Part shown: positions 35,264 through 43,522 of the stretch, in pieces
Position numbering within the stretch: position 1 is the first letter of the stretch
Layout of the letters: every line of letters starts with the position of its first letter
Source of the DNA: Mycobacterium sp.
GTDB lineage: Bacteria > Actinomycetota > Actinomycetes > Mycobacteriales > Mycobacteriaceae
DNA: 64,000 nucleotides
Reading direction: 5' to 3'
Assembly (NCBI GenBank): GCA_031292665.1
Contig: JARLGR010000127.1
Span: forward strand, 28,139 to 92,138
The notes under the pieces: generated by a model
Told to the model about the DNA's origin: nothing
What the model saw: only the letters and a program-made list of their open reading frames with translations
Database searches by the model: none
Made by a program: the position numbers and the translations under genes

Positions 35264-36595
35264 ATGCGGGTGCTCTCACTCCGCACCATCGTCATCGTCG
35301 CCGCGCTGTCGGTGATTGCTCTCGTCCTCGCCCTGGGGGCGTGGGTGTGGATCGGCGTCACCAATGACCAGTACAGCCAGCTCGACCGCCGCCTCGATTC
35401 GGTCACCAGCCTGGGCGACATCAATTCGTTGATCAACACCGCGGAGTTCGCCAACGCGGATCGGCCCATGCCGGACGGGAACCTGGTGCGCACCGCGCGC
35501 ATCGGGGATTTCGCGGTCTCGATGCCCCGCAATATCGTGCTGCCAAAACTCCCGAACGGATACGCGAACACCACGATCGACGGCGTGCAATACCGCGTCC
35601 GGACCTTCAACGCGGGTCCGGCCTCGATCGCCCTCGCCGCTCCGCTGGCCGAGGCGCAACATCGGATCAACGAACTGCACCTGCGGGTGTTGCTGATCTG
35701 CGCCAGCGTCATCGGCGGCACCGTCGTGGTCGGGTGGGTGATCTCGTTGATCATGGTCAACCCCTTCCTGTTGCTCGCCCAGCAGGCCCGTGCCATCAAC
35801 GCTCAGTCCAGCCCGGACGAGCTTCAGGTCCGTGGCGTGCGCGAGGCGGTGGAGATCGCCGAGGCGGTCGAGGGCATGCTGGCCCGCATCGGCAACGAAC
35901 AGCAGCGCACCAGGGCCGCGCTCGAATCGGCTCGCGACTTCGCCGCCGTCGCATCCCACGAGCTGCGCACCCCGCTGACGGCCATGCGCACCAACCTCGA
36001 GGTGTTGACCACTCTGGAGCTGGGCCCCGAGCAGCGCCACGAGGTGATCGGCGACGTGATACGCACCCAGAGCCGCATCGAGGCGACGCTGACGGCGCTC
36101 GAAAGGTTGGCGCAGGGTGAGTTGACGACCGTCGACGACTTCGTTCCCTTCGACATCACTGAGCTATTGGATCGCGCGGCGCACGACGCACTTCGCGTCT
36201 ACCCCGAGGTGCGGGTGTCGCTGGTGCCGTCGCCGACGGTCTTGATGGTGGGATTGCCCACCGGGCTGCGGCTGGTGATCGACAACGCCATCGCCAACGC
36301 CGTCAAGCACGGCAGTGCGACCGAAATCCAGCTGTGCGTGGCCAGTTCCGGCGAGGGCGTGGAAATCGCGATCGACGACAACGGCACCGGTGTCCCGGAG
36401 GCGGAACGCGCCGCGGTCTTCGAGCGCTTCTCCCGCGGGTCGACGGCATCGCGTTCGGGGTCGGGGCTGGGCCTGGCCCTCGTGGCCCAGCAGGCCGAAT
36501 TGCACGGCGGCACGGCTACTTTGCATACCAGCCCGCTGGGGGGTACCCGCCTGTTGTTGAGGCTGGCCGGCGACGGCCGCGGCCCGGCGTCCTAA
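35264..36595 (+). CDS. Sensor histidine kinase, PrrB-like, without adjacent response regulator
   Basis: This 443-residue membrane histidine kinase is closely similar in plan to mycobacterial PrrB. A first membrane helix (IVIVAALSVIALVLALGAWV) is followed by a short extracytoplasmic sensor with TLPKL-like LPKLPNGYANTTIDGVQYRV, and a second helix (VLLICASVIGGTVVVGWVIS). A HAMP region (FLLLAQQARAINAQSSPDEL) leads to the phospho-acceptor ASHELRTPLTAMRTNLEVLT with His232, the N-box VIDNAIANAVKHG, G1 IDDNGTGVPEAERAAVFERF and G2 SGSGLGLALVAQQAELHGGT. PrrB is normally co-transcribed with the response regulator PrrA; here neither neighbour is a regulator of that type. It may phosphorylate the PrrA encoded elsewhere or a distant partner. 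No strong ribosome site precedes ATG 35264. Confidence 0.92.
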   Translation: MRVLSLRTIVIVAALSVIALVLALGAWVWIGVTNDQYSQLDRRLDSVTSLGDINSLINTAEFANADRPMPDGNLVRTARIGDFAVSMPRNIVLPKLPNGYANTTIDGVQYRVRTFNAGPASIALAAPLAEAQHRINELHLRVLLICASVIGGTVVVGWVISLIMVNPFLLLAQQARAINAQSSPDELQVRGVREAVEIAEAVEGMLARIGNEQQRTRAALESARDFAAVASHELRTPLTAMRTNLEVLTTLELGPEQRHEVIGDVIRTQSRIEATLTALERLAQGELTTVDDFVPFDITELLDRAAHDALRVYPEVRVSLVPSPTVLMVGLPTGLRLVIDNAIANAVKHGSATEIQLCVASSGEGVEIAIDDNGTGVPEAERAAVFERFSRGSTASRSGSGLGLALVAQQAELHGGTATLHTSPLGGTRLLLRLAGDGRGPAS

Positions 36596-36744
36596 AACTT
36601 CAGCGTGCGTCGGCGAGGCGCGACCGAAAAATTTGGATTTTCTCTGCGCCCGGCCGTTCGGCTGACCCTGTCTGGTTGATGGTCGAGGCGATTCCGGGGA
36701 CTCGACTGGCCTGACGGCGGCAGGGCGTCGTCCGGCTCAGCGAG

Positions 36745-37125
36745 TCACAGCGGCGTGGCCTCTTGAACCAAGTTCAACAGGACGTAGGCCATGCAGAAGA
36801 GGAAGTTCAGCACAACGAGCACCAGGCCGGCGAAGATCAGGGAACGGGTGCTGCGTCGCTTGAGCCGCTTGTACTTCGCTACCCGCGCCTCGCGGTCCAG
36901 CTCCATCGCGATCAACGCGAAATTGACATCCGTGACTTCGCAGGCTGGGGCCGGTGCGCCCGCCACCATCGCGCGGAGCCGCTCCGGCGCGGTTCGTACG
37001 CCCACCTGCTCGAACCGCTGGCAGAGCCGTCGTGCGCGCCTCCGGCCGAGCGCCGGAGTTCGCATCCGAAGCTGATGCGAAAGTTGCCGTCGTTCGTCGC
37101 CCCAGGCGTTGGACGGGGTCGTCAC
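36745..37125 (-). CDS. Small putative membrane protein with one C-terminal helix
   Basis: This protein of about 126 residues has a basic, helical N-terminal two thirds (GERRR-type stretches such as GRRRARRLCQRFEQVGVRTA, VTDVNFALIAMELDREARVA) and a single membrane helix near the end (SLIFAGLVLVVLNFLFCMAY). The charge pattern KYKRLKRRSTR just before the helix suggests the N-terminus is cytosolic. I do not recognise a family. GTG 37125 is chosen because the protein then starts TTPSNAWGDERRQ, but no ribosome site is evident, and the open frame extends to 37491. It is on the same strand as, and 40 bases downstream of, the Rieske oxygenase gene's end. Confidence 0.5.
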   Translation of the reverse strand: MTTPSNAWGDERRQLSHQLRMRTPALGRRRARRLCQRFEQVGVRTAPERLRAMVAGAPAPACEVTDVNFALIAMELDREARVAKYKRLKRRSTRSLIFAGLVLVVLNFLFCMAYVLLNLVQEATPL

Positions 37126-37166
37126 AAGCGGGAGTCTAGTTCGACTCGGACCGATTTCGGGAGTGC

Positions 37167-38516
37167 CTAGAGCGAATACCTTGACGGAGTTTCGCCCCCG
37201 GTCATTCGCTCGGATTCGGGCAGGTCGAGGTAGCGCTCGAGGTTGCGATGCATGTTGATCACGCGCCGCTCCTCGCTCGACAGCACCAAGTGGGTGAAGC
37301 CCGGCTGATGCAAGCCGCGCTGGAGACCCGCGAGGAGCCGGATGTCCTGGGTGAGCACCAGGCCGGGCTCGGCTTCTCCGGCGCTCGCGCGGACGTCGGT
37401 CGGCTTGTTGAGCGGTGCTCCGGGCGGCATTCGCGTCATCAAGAAAATCACCATCTCGCCCCGATCGGGGTCCGGACCCGGACGCGAGCACATGACGGTC
37501 AGGTGGTCGGCGTTGGTCAGCAGCGTCATGTTGGGGAAGACGTTGTACTGGTGGAGCCGAGTGATCCGGTCGGTATCGGCCCAGTCCAGATCCACCCCAC
37601 GGCTGGCGGCGAACGCCCGGGTGCGCTCCGCGATCAGGTCGGCAACCGTCTGCCCGGGCCAGCGTTCGTCGGCGGGAAACGGCGTGCCTTCGGCCGCACC
37701 CATCAGCGCGCCCTGGGTGTAGACGTAGGCGTCCCAGACCTCTTCGTCGGTCAGCGCGCCGTCAAAGCGTGGGCTCGCCACGCCGTACGGCTGATCTGAC
37801 TTACCGGTGTGACCCCAGATCTGCTGCGGCGCGTGGATGTCGTCGACGCAGCGCAGCAATTCGGGATGCAGTGTCTGGATGTGGTAGGTCTCGCTATAGC
37901 CGTCGGCGATGGTTTTCCAGTTGGCGTCGACCTCGACGGTGAGCGTGGCGTAGCAGCGGAAGTCGCTCAGATGGCACCAGGCGATGTCGTCGGGCACGGC
38001 TTCCAGGTAGTCGCTCAACGGCATGGCCGCGAGATCGAGATTGACGAAGACCATGCCCTCCCAGGTGTCGACCCGGGCCGCCAGCAGCGGGAAGTCGGAC
38101 AGTCGCATCGAGCCGAAGCCCTTGCGGTCGGGGACCCGTTTGAGCGTGCCGGCCAGGTCCCAGGTCCAGCCGTGGTAGCCGCACTTGAGTTCGCGCATTC
38201 CGGAACCCGAGCCGACGCATAGCGAGTTGCCGCGATGGCGACAGGCGTTCTGGAAGGCGCGCAGCACTCCGTCGTCACCGCGGACGATCAGCACCGCGTA
38301 GTGGCCGCAGCGGTACTCGAAGTAGTCGCCGGGTTCGGCGACGTGGTCGGCCATGCAGGCGAGCTGCCACACCTTCGGCCACATTCGTTCGCCCTCGAGC
38401 GCGGCGAACGCCGGAGAGTGATAGCGCTCGGCCGGCACCAGGGTCGGCGTGTGCGGCGGGGTGCCGATCGCGTCCTCGTCGCCGGTGCGGGCCGGGTTGC
38501 CGGCCGCCACGTCCAT
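37167..38516 (-). CDS. Rieske [2Fe-2S] ring-hydroxylating oxygenase, alpha subunit
   Basis: This 449-residue terminal oxygenase component has the Rieske cluster ligands C92/H94 (ACRHRGNSLC) and C112/H115 (KCGYHGWTWDLAGTLKRVPD). The mononuclear iron site is DANWKTIADGYSETYHIQTL with H212 and H217 in the Y-H-x-x-x-x-H arrangement. A C-terminal SRPBCC domain follows (NVFPNMTLLTNADHLTVMCS). It would dihydroxylate or demethylate a ring or side chain using electrons from a reductase that is not adjacent. It starts 9 bases after the stop of the deacylase-type gene and is last in the series TetR-kinase-deacylase-Rieske. Substrate unknown. The ATG has no clear ribosome site, so translation may depend on coupling. 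Confidence 0.92.
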   Translation of the reverse strand: MDVAAGNPARTGDEDAIGTPPHTPTLVPAERYHSPAFAALEGERMWPKVWQLACMADHVAEPGDYFEYRCGHYAVLIVRGDDGVLRAFQNACRHRGNSLCVGSGSGMRELKCGYHGWTWDLAGTLKRVPDRKGFGSMRLSDFPLLAARVDTWEGMVFVNLDLAAMPLSDYLEAVPDDIAWCHLSDFRCYATLTVEVDANWKTIADGYSETYHIQTLHPELLRCVDDIHAPQQIWGHTGKSDQPYGVASPRFDGALTDEEVWDAYVYTQGALMGAAEGTPFPADERWPGQTVADLIAERTRAFAASRGVDLDWADTDRITRLHQYNVFPNMTLLTNADHLTVMCSRPGPDPDRGEMVIFLMTRMPPGAPLNKPTDVRASAGEAEPGLVLTQDIRLLAGLQRGLHQPGFTHLVLSSEERRVINMHRNLERYLDLPESERMTGGETPSRYSL

Positions 38517-38525
38517 GCCGAACTT

Positions 38526-40298
38526 CTAGCGCGCTCCGCGCACCAGGCGGCCGGGACGGGCCCCGGTGTCGACGTCGTTGCGGCGGGTCACGGTGCCGCT
38601 GACGATGGTCGCCGCGTACCCGCTTGCCCGCTGCAGGATCCGGTTTCCGCCGGCCGGCAGGTCCCAGGCCATCGCCGCGGGATGCAGCGTGAGGGCGTCC
38701 ATGTCGATGACGTTGATGTCGGCTTTCTTGCCCGGCTCGATGGTGCCGCGATCGGTGAGGCCGAACAGGTGGGCGGTATCGCGAGATTGCTTGCGAATCA
38801 CGTATTCCAGCGACAGCTGGTCGCCGCGGCGCCGGCCTCTGGCCCAGTGGGTGAGAAGGAAGGTGGGGTAGGAAGCGTCACAGATCATCCCGCAGTGCGC
38901 CCCGCCGTCGGACAGCCCCAGCACGCCGGCGGGGTGCAGCATCATCTCACGGATCGCGTCGTGGTTGCCGTCGGCGTAGTTGAACAGCGGCAGCATCAGC
39001 ATGGCGGTCGCGTTCGACTCGAGCATCAGGTCGTAGAGGGTGGACAGCGGGTCCTCGCCGCGCGCTTTGGCGATGGCCGCGACGGTGCAGTCTGGGGTGG
39101 GTTCGTAGTCCGGCGGGTTGCCGAGCGCGTACAGCCGTTTCAGGGAGTGCTGCACCAGGGCGAACATTCCGTCGAACAACAGGCTCGGGTCGGCGGGCAG
39201 GTCATCCTCGGACAGGATCGCGGCCTTAACCGCGGGGTCGGCCAGCCGCTGCGCGAGCTCCTCGCGGCTGCATTCCGCCTTCAGCCGGCGATAGGTGGGC
39301 CGGTGGCTGAAACCGTGATGGCCTTGGAAGCCGATCATCATGCCGAACGGGCGCGCCGCGACTTGGGGGTACAGCCGGCTCCCCGCCGCGTGCGCGTCCG
39401 CGGAGAGGTCCAGCATCTCGCGCCACAATTTCGGATCGGCGTCCACCTGGATCAGCGCGAACGACACCGGCCGGTCGATTTCGCGGCTCAGTCGCCGCAT
39501 CCAGTCCAGTTCCTTCTTGGGGGCGACGATGTCCTCACCCGCGGATCCCTGCGGGGCCAGCTCGAACACCGCCTGGCCCCCGGCCGCCATGGCGCGGCCA
39601 AGACCGAACAGCTCTTCTTCGGCGGCAAACGTGCCGGGCACGGGCTCGCCGTCCATCGCGCGGTGTCCCAGCGTGCGAGACGTCGAAAAGCCCAGCGCGC
39701 CGGCCTCGATCGCCTCGGTGACCAGCCGGCCCATCGCCGCGATGTCGTCGGGGGTGGCCGGTTCGTTGCGGGCGCCCCGCTCACCCATCGCGTACGCGCG
39801 GATGGCGCCGTGGGCGACCTGGCTGCCCACGTCGATCGCCCACTTCTGCTTGCCGATGGCGTCGAGGTACTCGGGGTAGGTCTCCCAGCCCCACGTGATG
39901 CCCTCGGTCAGCGCGGTGCCGGGGATGTCCTCGACACCCTCCATCAACTCGATCAGCCAGCTCTCGGTGCCGGGCCGGACCGGGGCGAAGCCGACGCCGC
40001 AGTTCCCGGTGACCACCGTGGTGACCCCGTGGCCGCTCGATGGCTCGAGCAGGCTGTCCCAGCTCACCTGGCCGTCGTAGTGCGTGTGGATGTCGACGAA
40101 GCCGGGCGCCACCAGTCGCCCCGTGGCATCGATGGTTTCGGCGGCCTCGGCCATTTCCAAACCACCCATCTCGGGATCGCCGGCGCCGCGGCGGACAACG
40201 TCGACGATCTTGCCGTCTTTGATGCCGATGTCAGCGCGATAGCGCTCGGCGCCCGTGCCGTCGACGACCGTGCCACCGATGATCTTCAGGTCGAACAT
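38526..40298 (-). CDS. N-acyl-D-amino-acid deacylase-type amidohydrolase
   Basis: This 590-residue metal-dependent amidohydrolase of the D-aminoacylase group begins [16 protein letters not shown] with the small beta-sandwich domain, then the H-x-H metal motif [20 protein letters not shown] and [20 protein letters not shown], a metal-bridging region in [20 protein letters not shown], and [20 protein letters not shown] with the catalytic Asp, ending in the returning beta-sandwich ([20 protein letters not shown]). Size is larger than classical D-aminoacylase (about 480), as in many mycobacterial paralogues. AAGGAGGG lies 5 bases before ATG 40298. A perfect 16-base palindrome lies 36 bases upstream, suggesting TetR control. 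The natural substrate is probably an N-acyl or cyclic amide, not known. Confidence 0.9.
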   Translation of the reverse strand: MFDLKIIGGTVVDGTGAERYRADIGIKDGKIVDVVRRGAGDPEMGGLEMAEAAETIDATGRLVAPGFVDIHTHYDGQVSWDSLLEPSSGHGVTTVVTGNCGVGFAPVRPGTESWLIELMEGVEDIPGTALTEGITWGWETYPEYLDAIGKQKWAIDVGSQVAHGAIRAYAMGERGARNEPATPDDIAAMGRLVTEAIEAGALGFSTSRTLGHRAMDGEPVPGTFAAEEELFGLGRAMAAGGQAVFELAPQGSAGEDIVAPKKELDWMRRLSREIDRPVSFALIQVDADPKLWREMLDLSADAHAAGSRLYPQVAARPFGMMIGFQGHHGFSHRPTYRRLKAECSREELAQRLADPAVKAAILSEDDLPADPSLLFDGMFALVQHSLKRLYALGNPPDYEPTPDCTVAAIAKARGEDPLSTLYDLMLESNATAMLMLPLFNYADGNHDAIREMMLHPAGVLGLSDGGAHCGMICDASYPTFLLTHWARGRRRGDQLSLEYVIRKQSRDTAHLFGLTDRGTIEPGKKADINVIDMDALTLHPAAMAWDLPAGGNRILQRASGYAATIVSGTVTRRNDVDTGARPGRLVRGAR

Positions 40299-40333
40299 GG
40301 GACCCTCCTTGTCGACGACCCTCAGTATTTCGC

Positions 40334-40349
40334 TACGCTAAGTAGCGTA
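40334..40349. promoter_or_regulatory. Perfect 16-base palindrome, candidate TetR operator
   Basis: TACGCTA at 40334-40340 and TAGCGTA at 40343-40349 are exact reverse complements separated by AG, giving the palindrome TACGCTAAGTAGCGTA. It sits 36-51 bases upstream of the deacylase start, a classic repressor position. The nine-base half ACTTAGCGT (minus-strand reading) recurs upstream of the kinase gene at 41612-41620. The TetR encoded at 41643-42263 is the obvious candidate binder. The binding itself is inferred. Confidence 0.6.
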
Positions 40350-40394
40350 ACTGCTGTGGCGGCCATGGCAATAGGTCCAGCCGAATTCGGCCGG

Positions 40395-41531
40395 CTATAG
40401 AGAACTCTTCAGTGCCGCCACGGTCTCCAGGTCGTCAAGCGCTGCGACACCGCGACGCAACCCTTCCATGGCGATGTCTTCGACCTGCATACCCCCCATT
40501 CCCGCGGTGATCAGCGGGGCCACATAGGCGTACAGCGCGCCCTGCCGGTACCGCAGCCACAGGTCGTCGCGGTCCAGGTCGGGTCCGCCGGCCGCTGCGA
40601 GCGCGCGTCGGTAATCGTCGAGTAGGTCGCGCTGTGCTACTCGGCGGTCCTCCGGCGTCAGACTGGTGACCAAGGTGTAGGCCAGTTCGCGGGAGGGGTG
40701 CCCGCGCCGCACCGCCTGCCAGTCCAGAAGTCCCGGCTTGCCGTCGCGGAAGTACATGTTGCCGGGGTGTGCGTCGCCGTGCATCACCGTATGAGGGGGG
40801 GTGTCGATGAGCGCGGCGACTACGCGGTAGTTGTCGGCGATGAAGCTGCCCGTATCTACCGGGAGAGCGGTGCGCTCGGCGAGCCGCTTCATCGAGGCCT
40901 TCATCAGCGAGCCGGTCAACAGGGACGTGGCGTCGCCCGACGGCGTGTGCAGCCAGCCCAGCGGCCCGCGCCCGGAGCGCGGCAACCGATCCCAGAAAGT
41001 GGCGTGCAGGCCGGCCAGCAGTTCGACGACGAGGCTCGCCTGGTCGACCGAAATCGGGTGCAAGGTATCGGGAAATTCGCATGACTCGGTGGGCAGGTCC
41101 TCCAACACCAGCAGGTAGCGGCCCGTCCAGGCGTCGAATGCGGCGCCGTAGGCCCGCGGGACACCGCTGACTTGCGATGCGAGTTCACTGTAGAAACGGA
41201 CTTCGGTGTGCCCGAGCCGACCCAGTTCGCCCATCAATCGGGTGACGGCGGTGGCTGCCGCCAGCTTGACGAACACCGACTCGGGCACACCGTCTCCCGC
41301 GAGCGCCAGCCGGGCCCGCGACGACGTCCCTGCGTCGCTGCCCACAACACTGACCGAGCGGACCGTGGTGCCCATGACGGCGGACAGGATCGCGGTGTCG
41401 ATTTCGCCGACCGCGCGCGGCAACCCCGCTCGGCCTCCCAGCACCGCGTCAGCGGTCACCCGGCCGACACCACGGGCCAGGTGAGCGGCCAGAGCAATGA
41501 TTGAGAAGGCTTGCCCCACAGGACTTTCCAT
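40395..41531 (-). CDS. Phosphotransferase (aminoglycoside-phosphotransferase/EcKinase-like)
   Basis: This 378-residue protein-kinase-like small-molecule kinase has the catalytic loop and metal loop VMHGDAHPGNMYFRDGKPGL then LDWQAVRRGHPSRELAY: H-G-D-x-H-x-x-N followed by L-D-W. A nucleotide-binding N-lobe includes ESVFVKLAAATAVTRLMGEL and TEVRFYSELASQVSGVPRAY, and a hinge is GRYLLVLEDLPTESCEF. This family phosphorylates hydroxyls of small molecules (antibiotics, sterols such as ecdysteroids, acyl-CoA-linked compounds). It lies between TetR (upstream) and deacylase (downstream) on the same strand. A drug-resistance role is not implied; a catabolic substrate kinase is more likely given the deacylase and Rieske neighbours. 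Confidence 0.88.
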   Translation of the reverse strand: MESPVGQAFSIIALAAHLARGVGRVTADAVLGGRAGLPRAVGEIDTAILSAVMGTTVRSVSVVGSDAGTSSRARLALAGDGVPESVFVKLAAATAVTRLMGELGRLGHTEVRFYSELASQVSGVPRAYGAAFDAWTGRYLLVLEDLPTESCEFPDTLHPISVDQASLVVELLAGLHATFWDRLPRSGRGPLGWLHTPSGDATSLLTGSLMKASMKRLAERTALPVDTGSFIADNYRVVAALIDTPPHTVMHGDAHPGNMYFRDGKPGLLDWQAVRRGHPSRELAYTLVTSLTPEDRRVAQRDLLDDYRRALAAAGGPDLDRDDLWLRYRQGALYAYVAPLITAGMGGMQVEDIAMEGLRRGVAALDDLETVAALKSSL

Positions 41532-41605
41532 ATGCGTCCATTCGGTTGGCGACGTCGGTTACGGGCGGCCGGGGGCGCCAAACGTCGATAGTGCGTCGTG
41601 AGACA

Positions 41606-41621
41606 AAACTTACTTAGCGTC
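41606..41621. promoter_or_regulatory. Second, imperfect copy of the palindromic operator
   Basis: ACTTAGCGT at 41612-41620 matches exactly nine bases of the palindrome at 40334-40349 (read on the complementary strand), while the left half is degenerate. It lies about 85 bases upstream of the kinase start. Two related sites in front of two genes of the same direction support shared control by the adjacent TetR. Confidence 0.45.
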
Positions 41622-41630
41622 TGGACATAG

Positions 41631-41650
41631 GACAATACGTGGTTATTGTC
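41631..41650. repeat. Short inverted repeat at the TetR 3' end
   Basis: GACAATA (41631-41637) and TATTGTC (41644-41650) are exact reverse complements with a 6-base spacer, overlapping the last codons of the TetR gene. It is AT-rich and lacks a T-run, so it is a weak terminator at best. It could be another regulator site. Confidence 0.35.
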
Positions 41651-42263
41651 TGATCTGTGGCACCAGGGCGCGCACTACAAATTGGTCGACGAATTCGCGT
41701 TTGTCGGCCAGCGAGCGGTACCGCCAGGAGGGGGTCAGCAGGAACAACGTGGTGGTGTGCAGCCACTGGACGAGCGACCGAGGATCGAGGTCGTCGTGGA
41801 GTCGCCCGGCGAGCTTCCAGCGCTTCAGCAGCGGCCCGTAATGACTCAATAGCAACTCCACGATGGGTTCCGAGCCCTTCTCGAGGGCTGTGGCCACGGC
41901 AGTGCTCTCGGCGGCGAACAGCGCTTCGTTCAGTGGATTGCCGTCCACCGACTCGACGCGCGCCAGGACCATTTCCGGCACCGACCGAACCGGGTCTTCG
42001 GGAGCGGGCAGCGAACGCACCAGATTCGCGAGCGCGTTGTCGACGCGCTTCAGCATCAGACCCAGCAGGACTTCGTCGCGGCCGGGGAAGTACCGGTACA
42101 CGGTGGACCGTGAAACCCCCGCCTCGTCGGCCACTTCACCCATCCGAACCTGCGTGTTGCCGCGGCGCAGGATGCACCGTCCCGCGGCGTCCAGGATGCG
42201 TTTGCGGGCTTCCTCGTCATCGAGGATCGCGCGCTCGTCACCCCACCACCGGCTCGGTTCCAT
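41643..42263 (-). CDS. TetR-family regulator of the kinase-deacylase-Rieske genes
   Basis: This 206-residue TetR protein has a clear helix-turn-helix: RKRILDAAGRCILRRGNTQV, RMGEVADEAGVSRSTVYRYF then PGRDEVLLGLML. The C-terminal domain contains LVQWLHTTTLFLLTPSWRYR and ends VDQFVVRALVPQI. It is followed on the same strand by the kinase, deacylase and Rieske genes, with operator-like sequences in front of two of them, and is divergent from an unknown protein/kinase pair at 42386-44604. It is the likely local repressor for one or both groups. ATG 42263 is preferred, though no strong ribosome site is visible. Confidence 0.9.
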   Translation of the reverse strand: MEPSRWWGDERAILDDEEARKRILDAAGRCILRRGNTQVRMGEVADEAGVSRSTVYRYFPGRDEVLLGLMLKRVDNALANLVRSLPAPEDPVRSVPEMVLARVESVDGNPLNEALFAAESTAVATALEKGSEPIVELLLSHYGPLLKRWKLAGRLHDDLDPRSLVQWLHTTTLFLLTPSWRYRSLADKREFVDQFVVRALVPQIRQ

Positions 42264-42385
42264 GGCGCCGATGTTACGGGATGCGTTGCGCTAGGGAGCA
42301 TCTGATCCGCCTGGAGCCTTCCCCCGCACGCTTTCCGCCGAATCCCGTTGCAAGCCAGCCTATTCGCCAGCCAGAGAGGCCGATC

Positions 42386-43522
42386 ATGGGTTACTCCGCC
42401 GCCGACGAGTCGTTCACCCACCAGCTGCCGACGACCTTTGATCAGGTGCATCATCCCGATCCCACGTGGTCGGATCGCTGTTATTTCTTCGCCGCGTCGC
42501 CGGACGGCATGATGTTGCTCGCGAGCGGCTACGGCAACAACCCGAACACTGGCACCGGTTTGGGTTATGTCAAGGTCACTCTCGCCGACGGCCAGCATTG
42601 GGACCTGTTGTCGGGCCGGCCTGTGGCCGGCGACGACCGCGGTGACCTGAGCGCCGGCCCCATGCGCTGGAGCTGCGTTGAGCCGCTGAAAAAGTGGCGC
42701 CTGGACGTCGAGCCCAATGCCTCGGGAATCGAGTGGGAGCTTTACTACGAGCCCACCGCCCCCATGTGGGAGCTGCTGCCGATGAAGGTGCGAGACGAAG
42801 ACGGCCGATTGCTGGCTGATATGTATCACATGAAGGAACCGGGGCGTTGGACTGGTTGGGTCAAGATCGACGGTGAGCACATCAGCGTTGACGGTTTTCA
42901 TGGCGGCCGGGACCGTACTTTCGGCGTCCGCGTCTCCGACAAGATCGACTTCTGGCTATGGCTGGATGCGGGCTTCGAAGACCGCGCCATCGAAGCATGG
43001 GTCATCGAATCATCCGATGGCACAGTCAACTACGTTGACGGCGGGATCACGCATGCGGATGGTACCCTGTCGAGGCGGTTCGTCAAGATCGAGCACGACG
43101 TCGAATTCGACGGCGACAGCAAGCGGCCCGCCCGCGCGGCCTTGGTCTTCACCGACGAAGACGGCAAAACGTACCGAGTCACGGCCGACGCACCGCACCA
43201 GGATGTCAACGCCTACTACGGGTTACCGATGGCGCACTGCCACTACGAGGATCTGGGTAAGGATGCGTATTTCATCCACTTTCGTTGGGATAGCACCAAT
43301 CTGGAGCAACTCGCCGAGACCGAGGGCAAATCGATGGCGCTTGACCAGCTGATGCGCTTCGAACTCGACGGCGACGTCGGTTGGGGAATCTTCGAGTTGC
43401 TTTCGGGCGGAGGGGGCTACCGTCGCTACCCGAACTGGGTGGCGATGGATATGTCGGCATTCACCCAGGACAAGACTCCGGTCGACCGTTTAACCGCGGA
43501 TGGCGAAGGAGCTCGTCAATGA
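42386..43522 (+). CDS. Conserved beta-rich protein of unknown function, coupled to a kinase
   Basis: This 378-residue cytosolic protein has no signal peptide or membrane segment. It begins SAADESFTHQLPTTFDQVHH and is dominated by Trp, Tyr, Gly and Asp in alternating strands: CYFFAASPDGMMLLASGYGN, HWDLLSGRPVAGDDRGDLSA, WELYYEPTAPMWELLPMKVR, DGFHGGRDRTFGVRVSDKID then FWLWLDAGF, and a C-terminal GWGIFELLSGGGGYRRYPNW. The layout resembles two stacked lipocalin-like beta-barrels, as in hydroxyneurosporene-synthase/tocopherol-cyclase-like proteins, but I cannot name a family with certainty. Its stop overlaps the start of an APH-type kinase (ATGA), so both probably act on the same lipid or terpenoid-like compound. 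GAGAGG precedes ATG 42386. Confidence 0.7.
   Translation: MGYSAADESFTHQLPTTFDQVHHPDPTWSDRCYFFAASPDGMMLLASGYGNNPNTGTGLGYVKVTLADGQHWDLLSGRPVAGDDRGDLSAGPMRWSCVEPLKKWRLDVEPNASGIEWELYYEPTAPMWELLPMKVRDEDGRLLADMYHMKEPGRWTGWVKIDGEHISVDGFHGGRDRTFGVRVSDKIDFWLWLDAGFEDRAIEAWVIESSDGTVNYVDGGITHADGTLSRRFVKIEHDVEFDGDSKRPARAALVFTDEDGKTYRVTADAPHQDVNAYYGLPMAHCHYEDLGKDAYFIHFRWDSTNLEQLAETEGKSMALDQLMRFELDGDVGWGIFELLSGGGGYRRYPNWVAMDMSAFTQDKTPVDRLTADGEGARQ

Noticed and set aside
38235..40400. A 721-codon plus-strand open frame
   Set aside because: It is antisense to the Rieske and deacylase genes and has the His/Arg/Gly-rich make-up of a GC-rich shadow frame.
41631..41650. The GACAATA/TATTGTC repeat as a rho-independent terminator
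   Set aside because: The stem is short and AT-rich, and no T-run follows on either strand.
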